NCBI GenBank assembly: GCA_964623895.1
Contig: CAZUWA010000027.1
Coordinates: forward strand, 1 to 19,939
Direction of reading: 5' to 3'
Length of the DNA: 19,939 bases
Source: UBA11512 sp964623895
Lineage (GTDB): Bacteria; Bacillota; Clostridia; Oscillospirales; CAG-272
Positions 15,494-19,939 of this stretch are shown one piece after another (the first letter of the stretch is position 1; each line of letters opens with the position of its first letter). A model generated the notes under the pieces. It made no database searches. It was not told the DNA's origin and saw only the letters and a program-made list of their open reading frames with translations. A program made the position numbers and the translations under genes.

Positions 15494-16051
15494 ATGGTAG
15501 TAGCAGGCGATTTCAAGAACGGCGTTACATTTGAAATGGACGGGAACGTTCTTCAGGTTATCGAATTCCAGCACGTAAAACCCGGCAAGGGCGCCGCGTT
15601 CGTCCGTACCAAACTGCGTAATGTTATTACCGGTGCGGTAACTGAACGCACTTTCAGCCCGACCGATAAGTTTGAAAACGCATATGTAGAAAGAAAAGAA
15701 ATGCAGTATTCTTATGACGATGGCGATCTGTATCATTTCCTCGACACCGAAACATGGGAAGAAACTTTGGTTGCACACAACCTCGTCAGCGACAACTTTA
15801 AGTTCGTCAAGGAAGAGATGATGTGCAAGATCGTTTCCTATAAGGGCAACGTCTTTGCAGTGGAACCTCCCACATTCGTGGAACTCGAAGTCACTGCAAC
15901 AGATCCCGGTTTTGCAGGCAACACCGCAACCAACACACTCAAACCCGCAACTCTTGAGACCGGTGCGGAGATCAAAGTCCCGCTCTTTATTGAGGTCGGC
16001 GAAAAGCTGAAGATCGACACCAGAACCGGTGAATATCTCGGCAGAGCATAA
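15494..16051 (+). CDS. efp: Translation elongation factor P
   Basis: EF-P binds between the ribosomal P and E sites and relieves stalling at polyproline. At 185 aa it has the three beta-barrel domains: the KOW-like N-domain with MVVAGDFKNGVTFEMDGN and the loop HVKPGKGAAF carrying Lys32 at the tip, the OB domain, and the C-terminal signature ATDPGFAGNTATNTLKPATLETGAEIKVPLFI. A Lys at the tip is the form modified by 5-aminopentanol in B. subtilis or by lysylation in enterobacteria; no modification gene is seen here. GGAGG lies 10 nt before the ATG. It leads a two-gene unit with the acidic protein 29 nt downstream. Confidence 0.98.
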   Translation: MVVAGDFKNGVTFEMDGNVLQVIEFQHVKPGKGAAFVRTKLRNVITGAVTERTFSPTDKFENAYVERKEMQYSYDDGDLYHFLDTETWEETLVAHNLVSDNFKFVKEEMMCKIVSYKGNVFAVEPPTFVELEVTATDPGFAGNTATNTLKPATLETGAEIKVPLFIEVGEKLKIDTRTGEYLGRA

Positions 16052-16080
16052 AAATAACCATTCCGAAAGGAGAACTGAAA

Positions 16081-16575
16081 ATGACACTGACTGAAAAAGC
16101 AGCCTACATCAAAGGAATGATGGAAGGCATGAACCTCGACACTACCACAAACGAGGGAAAGCTCCTTGTCAAGATCGTTGAACTTCTCGACGACATGGCA
16201 CTGTCCGTTGACGATCTCGAAAACCAAGTGGATGCCATTGATGACTTCACAGACGAACTGGCAAACTATGCCGAGCAGATCGATGACGATCTGACCGATC
16301 TCGAGGACCTCGTGCTCAATGCGGACGAAGAGTACGAAGACGAGGACGAGGACGACTGGTACGAAGACGAAGACGACTGCGAGGAATGGGACGAAGATGC
16401 GGATTATCAGGTGGAATGCCCCAAATGCGGTGCATTGGTAGACTTCAGCGATCTCGATGATCCGGAAGATATTGAATGCCCCGAATGCGGTGAGCACTTC
16501 TCTTGCCTGTGCGATGGCGACTGCGCTTGCTGTGACGAACCCTGCCCCGCAAAGGACGACGAGGACGAAGACTAA
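16081..16575 (+). CDS. CD1247 N-terminal-domain acidic zinc-ribbon protein
   Basis: This 164-aa, very acidic protein (nearly a third Asp plus Glu) has no known function. The N-terminal part (KAAYIKGMMEGMNLD, EGKLLVKIVELLDDMA, then a heptad-like helix to about 80) matches the CD1247 N-terminal domain family of Clostridia. An Asp/Glu run follows (82-108), then a zinc-ribbon pair CPKCG (113-117) and CPECG (133-137). A Cys-rich tail (CLCDGDCACCDEPC) may bind further metal. The ATG follows AAAGGAGAACTGAAA, a strong site. It sits directly after efp and before a bidirectional terminator. Co-transcription with efp suggests a translation-linked role, which is only inference. Confidence 0.82.
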   Translation: MTLTEKAAYIKGMMEGMNLDTTTNEGKLLVKIVELLDDMALSVDDLENQVDAIDDFTDELANYAEQIDDDLTDLEDLVLNADEEYEDEDEDDWYEDEDDCEEWDEDADYQVECPKCGALVDFSDLDDPEDIECPECGEHFSCLCDGDCACCDEPCPAKDDEDED

Positions 16576-16588
16576 ATCATTTTTAATC

Positions 16589-16638
16589 AAAAAAGGGCTG
16601 TCAAAAAGTCAAAATGACTTTTTAGCAGTCCTTTTTTT
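16589..16638. terminator. Bidirectional terminator after the efp unit
   Basis: A 17-bp stem (arms 16595-16611 and 16615-16631; two G-U pairs, one C-A mismatch) with an AAA loop is flanked by six A and seven T. It can serve the plus-strand acidic protein gene and the minus-strand tadA. The core resembles the hairpin at 6170-6210. Confidence 0.88.
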
Positions 16639-16646
16639 GCAATCAT

Positions 16647-17114
16647 TCAATCTGCTTTCTTTTTCTTGCGCAATTCTCCGAAAAAAGTGCGGAGCAACGC
16701 AGTACATTCTTCTTCCATGACCCCACCATTGATTTCGGTCTTGTGGTTGAGCGGGAAGGCATTGAGATCAAATACAGAGCCATAAGCCCCCGCTTTTTGA
16801 TCATATGCTCCGTAAACTACCCGTTTGATGCGCGCATTCATGATCGCTCCCGCGCACATCGGGCAAGGCTCCATCGTGACATACATGGTGCATTTGTGAA
16901 GCCGCCATCCGCCCAAGGTTTGACATGCCTCATTGATCGCTTCGATCTCGGCGTGACAGAGAGCATTCTTCCCCTTTTCCCTGCGGTTTCTGCCGATGCC
17001 GACGATCCGGCCATCCTCCCAGACCGCCACCGCGCCCACCGGCACTTCCCCATCCTTTTCCGCTTCTTTTGCCTGCTCAATGGCTAAAAGCATATACTTG
17101 CCGTCCTGTTCCAT
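16647..17114 (-). CDS. tadA: tRNA adenosine(34) deaminase
   Basis: TadA converts A34 to inosine in the anticodon of tRNA-Arg(ACG). From the ATG at 17114 it has 155 aa. It shows the zinc/catalytic CHAEIEA (His54, Glu56), PCPMCAG (Cys84, Cys87), GEVPVGAV near the N-terminus, and the basic end FFGELRKKKK. MEQDGKYM aligns with the B. subtilis start MTQDELYM, and GAGGGCG lies 8 nt upstream, so this start is chosen. An in-frame ATG at 17132 overlaps the stop of the preceding dehydrogenase gene as TAATG and would add 6 residues. Either way, translation is probably coupled to that gene. Confidence 0.96.
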   Translation of the reverse strand: MEQDGKYMLLAIEQAKEAEKDGEVPVGAVAVWEDGRIVGIGRNRREKGKNALCHAEIEAINEACQTLGGWRLHKCTMYVTMEPCPMCAGAIMNARIKRVVYGAYDQKAGAYGSVFDLNAFPLNHKTEINGGVMEEECTALLRTFFGELRKKKKAD

Positions 17115-17131
17115 CCGCACGCCCTCTTTCA

Positions 17132-17890
17132 TTACTTCTTTTGCTGTTTGCACCAGATCTTCATCACCAAACGGTGCGGCAAAAGCTTGGTCGCCAGTAC
17201 CTGCAAACGGATGTTCAAGCCGGGAACAGAAACATCTTTTCCACGTTTCATATCCCTCAAAGCTCTTGTTATGACCTCTTCCGGGGTAAACCAGTCATTG
17301 TAATAACTGATGGTGTCGTCTTTAACGGCACGATTAAAAAACTCGCTTCTCACCCATCCCGGGCAAACCGCAAGAACTTTGATCTCGCGGCTCTTCAGCT
17401 CAACATTCAGCGCACGCGAAAAACTGAGCACAAATGCCTTTGTCGCGCCGTATACACCGATATACGGCACCGGTTGGAAAGCGGAAAGCGAATCAAGCTG
17501 ATAGATCTCCCCACCCTTCTCCATGTACGGCAAAGCGAGATGGGTCATGGCAACATACGCTTTATCGTTCAAATCGATCATTTCCAGTTGTTCGGAAAGG
17601 GGACGTTCGGTGAATGCGCCAAACAGCCCAAAACCGGAGGCATTCACCAAGGTGTCCACAACCGGTTTCTTTTCCTCCAAAAGTGTTTTGATGGTGTTAA
17701 AACTTTCGCTGTCTGTCAGATCGAGCGAAAGCGGAACGATCTTTGCACGGCAATCCGCCTGCAAAGCTTCAAGACGCTCTTTTCTTCTGGCAATGACCCA
17801 AATTTCCTCGTAATTTTTCTCTTTATCCAGCCGCAATACAAATTCTCTGCCCATACCGGAAGATGCGCCGGTGATGATTGCAATACCCAT
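17132..17890 (-). CDS. Short-chain dehydrogenase/reductase (classical SDR)
   Basis: This 252-aa NAD(P)-dependent oxidoreductase has a Rossmann fold; the substrate is unknown. It has the cofactor loop TGASSGMG (residues 7-14), Asp57 in SLDLTD, NASGFG (83-88) in place of NNAG, catalytic Ser134 with Tyr147 and Lys151 in YGATKAF, and CPGWVRSEFF after the active site. Basic residues after the second strand (ARRKERL) suggest NADP preference. The ATG at 17890 has AGAGGA 6 nt upstream, and a consensus promoter lies just before it. The stop overlaps a potential tadA start. Sequence style resembles the YqjQ/DltE-like SDRs of Firmicutes. Confidence 0.93.
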   Translation of the reverse strand: MGIAIITGASSGMGREFVLRLDKEKNYEEIWVIARRKERLEALQADCRAKIVPLSLDLTDSESFNTIKTLLEEKKPVVDTLVNASGFGLFGAFTERPLSEQLEMIDLNDKAYVAMTHLALPYMEKGGEIYQLDSLSAFQPVPYIGVYGATKAFVLSFSRALNVELKSREIKVLAVCPGWVRSEFFNRAVKDDTISYYNDWFTPEEVITRALRDMKRGKDVSVPGLNIRLQVLATKLLPHRLVMKIWCKQQKK

Positions 17891-17918
17891 ACTTTTCCTC
17901 TTCCTTATTTTTTTGATG

Positions 17919-17947
17919 ATTATATCATATTTTTTGACAGGATTCAA
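17919..17947 (-). promoter_or_regulatory. Sigma-A promoter for the SDR-tadA unit
   Basis: On the minus strand, TTGAAT (17947-17942), 17-nt spacer and perfect TATAAT (17924-17919) preceded by TGA (extended -10). It lies between the end of the DapA-like gene and the SDR start. Confidence 0.82.
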
Positions 17948-17994
17948 TAGTTTTATGCTTTTCCCATGAATAATAAAGGCTCTGCCTATTCAAT

Positions 17995-18738
17995 CTACTG
18001 CGGAAGCCGTACTGTCCCTCCGCAAACACCCGCTCCGCACAATAATTCTTTGGCATATGCGATACCGTCCGATGCTGCCAAACGTGTCGCAAATTCAAAC
18101 GGCGGCTGTTTGTTCGCCGGCACAAAAAGCGAACTTCTTGAGAGCGTTCCAATTGCCCCCAAAGCTTCCATTGCCGGAAACAATCGCTCATCAAGGCAGA
18201 AGACCGCTCCCTTCACACGCTTGCAGACTACCGCGCACAACTCGGCTGTCTCCAAAAAACAATTGCCGGTCTCCCCAATAGCGTCCACAGCATCAATCGC
18301 CAAAAATTCAGGAAACACTTTCAGTTCTCCCCTCCCCGAAGCGCGCGTCACCGCCAACGGAAGTCCGAAACGTGCGCATTTTTCAAGGAAAGTGTACACT
18401 CCTCGCCCAACAAACGGACATTCAATATAGATTCCAGCCGCCGAAATATCCGCAGCGCAAGAGCAGATGATCTCCGCCTCCGCAGGACTTTCTACAGTAA
18501 TGATCAGTTGCGCGCGACATTCGGCAACAAGCGCCGCTTCCTCAAAGATTCGAATCTTTTCCTCTGAAGAAAGGCTACCTCCTTCCCCGAAGGCGGTGCA
18601 AAGCGCGACGGAAGAATAGCCAAATTCAATCGCGCGGTTCAAAAGGCGATCAAGCGCAAACCAATCCACTGCACCGTCCGTCTCAAACGGCGTGGGAAGC
18701 GCCGCGATCCTCCCCACGAAAGGACTGCGTTTATACAC
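17995..18738 (-). CDS. Divergent DapA-superfamily protein, catalytic residues missing
   Basis: DapA enzymes condense pyruvate with aspartate semialdehyde through a lysine Schiff base. This 247-aa protein keeps the family frame: GRIAALPTPFETDGAVD at the N-terminus, LSSEEK, a strand ending CP at 107-108, VFCLDERLFPAMEALGAIGTLSRSSLFVPA late, and a GGTVRLPQ end. The active-site residues are gone: the GTTGE motif reads TAFGE, the PYY motif reads CPFVG, and the Schiff-base Lys of the VAVKE-type motif is Gly155 in VDAIGET. It is also some 45 residues shorter than DapA, with the loss in the C-terminal helices. GTG is the start, with AAGGAGG 5-6 nt before it. It is divergent from queA and may read into the SDR gene. 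Probably not a DapA enzyme. Confidence 0.78.
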   Translation of the reverse strand: MYKRSPFVGRIAALPTPFETDGAVDWFALDRLLNRAIEFGYSSVALCTAFGEGGSLSSEEKIRIFEEAALVAECRAQLIITVESPAEAEIICSCAADISAAGIYIECPFVGRGVYTFLEKCARFGLPLAVTRASGRGELKVFPEFLAIDAVDAIGETGNCFLETAELCAVVCKRVKGAVFCLDERLFPAMEALGAIGTLSRSSLFVPANKQPPFEFATRLAASDGIAYAKELLCGAGVCGGTVRLPQ

Positions 18739-18778
18739 TTTTTCCTCCTTGTTTTTACCGTAAAATTGCCGAAAACCA

Positions 18779-18807
18779 TTGCAAAGCAAAAACAAATGTA
18801 GTATAAT
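18779..18807 (+). promoter_or_regulatory. Sigma-A promoter for queA
   Basis: TTGCAA (18779-18784), 17-nt spacer and perfect TATAAT (18802-18807). The predicted start near 18814 gives a leader of about 104 nt, which contains a nested stem (TATGGC/GCCATA at 18820-18825 and 18850-18855, with CGCA/TGCG inside). Confidence 0.8.
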
Positions 18808-18876
18808 AGAATGAGCGGATATGGCTTCTTTCGCACGGTCTGCGTTGATGCCATACAAAATTTTATAAGGACTTTA

Positions 18877-18921
18877 GTGAAAAAACGTTTTACCGATTTT
18901 TTGCTCAAGAGGAGATCATGA
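18877..18921 (+). CDS. Possible 14-codon leader peptide overlapping queA
   Basis: A GTG at 18877 with AAGGA 5 nt upstream opens a reading frame MKKRFTDFLLKRRS that ends in TGA overlapping the queA ATG (ATGA). It would be translated before queA and could couple translation or serve as a leader peptide. It is very short and the site may be chance, so this is tentative. Confidence 0.25.
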   Translation: MKKRFTDFLLKRRS

Positions 18922-19939
18922 TCAACAACAACCGTCCGGAAAGCGATCTTTCCACATCAGACTTTTTCTACCATCTGCCGGAAGAACAAATTGCACAAAC
19001 ACCCGCAGAACCGCGAGATTCTTCCAGACTGATGATCGTCGATCGAGAAACAGGAGAGATCACCCACCGTATCTTTCACGATATCATAGAATACTTAAAT
19101 CCGGGAGATATCTTGGTCGTCAACGACTCCAAGGTCATTCCCGCCCGTATGTACGGAAAAAAAGAGGACAGCGGCATCGAGATCGAAGTTGTTCTCCTAC
19201 GAGATAAAGGCAACGGCATCTGGGAATGCTTGGTGCGTCCCGGCAGACGCTGTAAGCCCGGCACTGTCATTTTATTCGGGGACGACCTGTTGCGTGCCAA
19301 AATATTAGAAAGCACACCGGAGGGAAACAGACTCATCAAGTTCACTTTCGATCCAAAGGAAGGCAATTTTTTTGCCGTTCTCGACAAAATCGGGCAAATG
19401 CCACTGCCACCCTACATTAAAAAGAAGTTAGAAAACAAAGACCGCTACCAAACAGTGTATGCCAACGACCTTGAAAAAGGTTCTGCCGCCGCTCCGACTG
19501 CGGGATTGCACTTCACGAACGAACTGCTTACCCGCATTGAAGAGAAAGGGGTAAAAGTGGTAAAGGTCATGCTCCATGTAGGACTGGGAACGTTTCGCCC
19601 TGTCAAAGTCGATCATGTCAAGGATCATGTGATGCACAGCGAATACATTACCGTCACAGAAGAAGCGGCAAACGCCATCAACAGCGCGCGGGAAAAAGGA
19701 GGCAGGATCATCTGCGTAGGCACGACCTCCTGTCGGACTTTGGAAAGCGCCGCAGACGAAAGCGGCATCGTGCACCCCATCGCGGACGACACCTCAATCT
19801 TCATCTACCCCGGTTACCATTTCAAAGCAACCGATGCCCTCATTACCAATTTCCACCTGCCGGAAAGTACCCTGCTGATGCTCGTCTCTGCCCTTTCTTC
19901 AAAAGAACTGATGATGAAGGCATATCAAACAGCAGTGAA
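18918..19939 (+). CDS. queA: S-adenosylmethionine:tRNA ribosyltransferase-isomerase, 3' end cut by the window
   Basis: QueA moves the ribosyl part of SAM onto preQ1 at tRNA position 34 to make epoxyqueuosine. 340 residues are visible, so only a few C-terminal codons lie beyond the edge. Family marks are SDFFYHLPEEQIAQTPAEPRDSSRLM with the conserved start, GDILVVNDSKVIPARMYG, GQMPLPPYI, RYQTVYA, GSAAAPTAGLHFT, MLHVGLGTFRPV, MHSEYITV and TNFHLPESTLLMLVSAL. The ATG follows GAGGAGATC, a strong site. It has its own promoter and a structured 104-nt leader, divergent from the DapA-like gene. No preQ1 riboswitch consensus was recognised in the leader. tgt often follows queA, but here that position lies outside the window. 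Confidence 0.97.
   Translation, partial: MINNNRPESDLSTSDFFYHLPEEQIAQTPAEPRDSSRLMIVDRETGEITHRIFHDIIEYLNPGDILVVNDSKVIPARMYGKKEDSGIEIEVVLLRDKGNGIWECLVRPGRRCKPGTVILFGDDLLRAKILESTPEGNRLIKFTFDPKEGNFFAVLDKIGQMPLPPYIKKKLENKDRYQTVYANDLEKGSAAAPTAGLHFTNELLTRIEEKGVKVVKVMLHVGLGTFRPVKVDHVKDHVMHSEYITVTEEAANAINSAREKGGRIICVGTTSCRTLESAADESGIVHPIADDTSIFIYPGYHFKATDALITNFHLPESTLLMLVSALSSKELMMKAYQTAV

Noticed and set aside
15838..16590. 250-aa hydrophobic frame opposite efp and the acidic protein
   Set aside because: It is the complement of the Asp/Glu-rich codons, which read as Val/Phe/Leu on the other strand, and it lacks its own signals.
17069..17950. 293-aa plus-strand frame opposite tadA and the SDR gene
   Set aside because: It overlaps two clear genes antisense, and the translation shows no family pattern.
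18811..18921. 36-aa frame MSGYGFFRTV... upstream of queA
   Set aside because: Its ATG is only 4 nt after the -10 box, upstream of the likely start of the transcript. Only the internal GTG with a ribosome site was kept as tentative.

Overview
The window looks like a chromosomal housekeeping segment of a low-to-moderate GC Firmicute, most likely a clostridial (Clostridia-class) anaerobe. The grounds are strong AAGGAGG-type ribosome sites, sigma-A promoters with exact 17-nt spacers and frequent TGn extended -10 elements, and short A/T-flanked intrinsic terminators. Clostridia-typical families are also present: a DUF2974 (Mbeg1-like) protein, a DUF4830 protein and a CD1247-N-terminal-domain acidic protein next to efp. 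A more precise placement cannot be made from the sequence alone. I see no phage, insertion sequence, CRISPR array, tRNA or rRNA.

Layout. 1-2.4 kb: the 3' nine-tenths of alaS (+), facing an AI-2E-family transporter (-) across a shared bidirectional terminator. 3.7-6.2 kb: back-to-back promoters drive the transporter leftward and ispE rightward. ispE ends in a perfect 18-bp hairpin, followed by a DUF2974 alpha/beta-hydrolase-like protein. 6.2-9.5 kb: a 325-nt non-coding stretch with repeats, then an alr-argS operon ending in a 22-bp-stem bidirectional terminator. 9.5-13.25 kb, all on the minus strand: a flotillin-like SPFH protein, an RlmL/YpsC-type rRNA methyltransferase overlapped by a small unknown 85-aa gene, and a DUF4830 membrane-anchored protein. 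13.3-16.6 kb (+): yqeG-like HAD phosphatase, endonuclease-IV-like TIM-barrel protein and aroQ, then a second unit of efp and an acidic zinc-ribbon protein. 16.6-18.7 kb (-): tadA, a short-chain dehydrogenase with an overlapping stop/start, and a divergent DapA-like protein. 18.8 kb to the end: queA (+), lacking only its last few codons.

Functional theme. Much of the window serves translation: alanyl- and arginyl-tRNA synthetases, EF-P, TadA (inosine-34), QueA (queuosine) and an rRNA methyltransferase. Single genes serve isoprenoid precursors (ispE), shikimate (aroQ) and cell wall D-alanine (alr). No obvious novel multi-gene system is present. The most interesting items are a DapA homologue that seems to have lost every catalytic residue, an endonuclease-IV-like protein that keeps almost all metal ligands but has Lys in place of one Asp, the 85-aa gene overlapping the rRNA methyltransferase, and a possible 14-codon leader peptide whose stop overlaps the queA start. 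All functional calls rest on motif and family recognition by eye; no database search was run.
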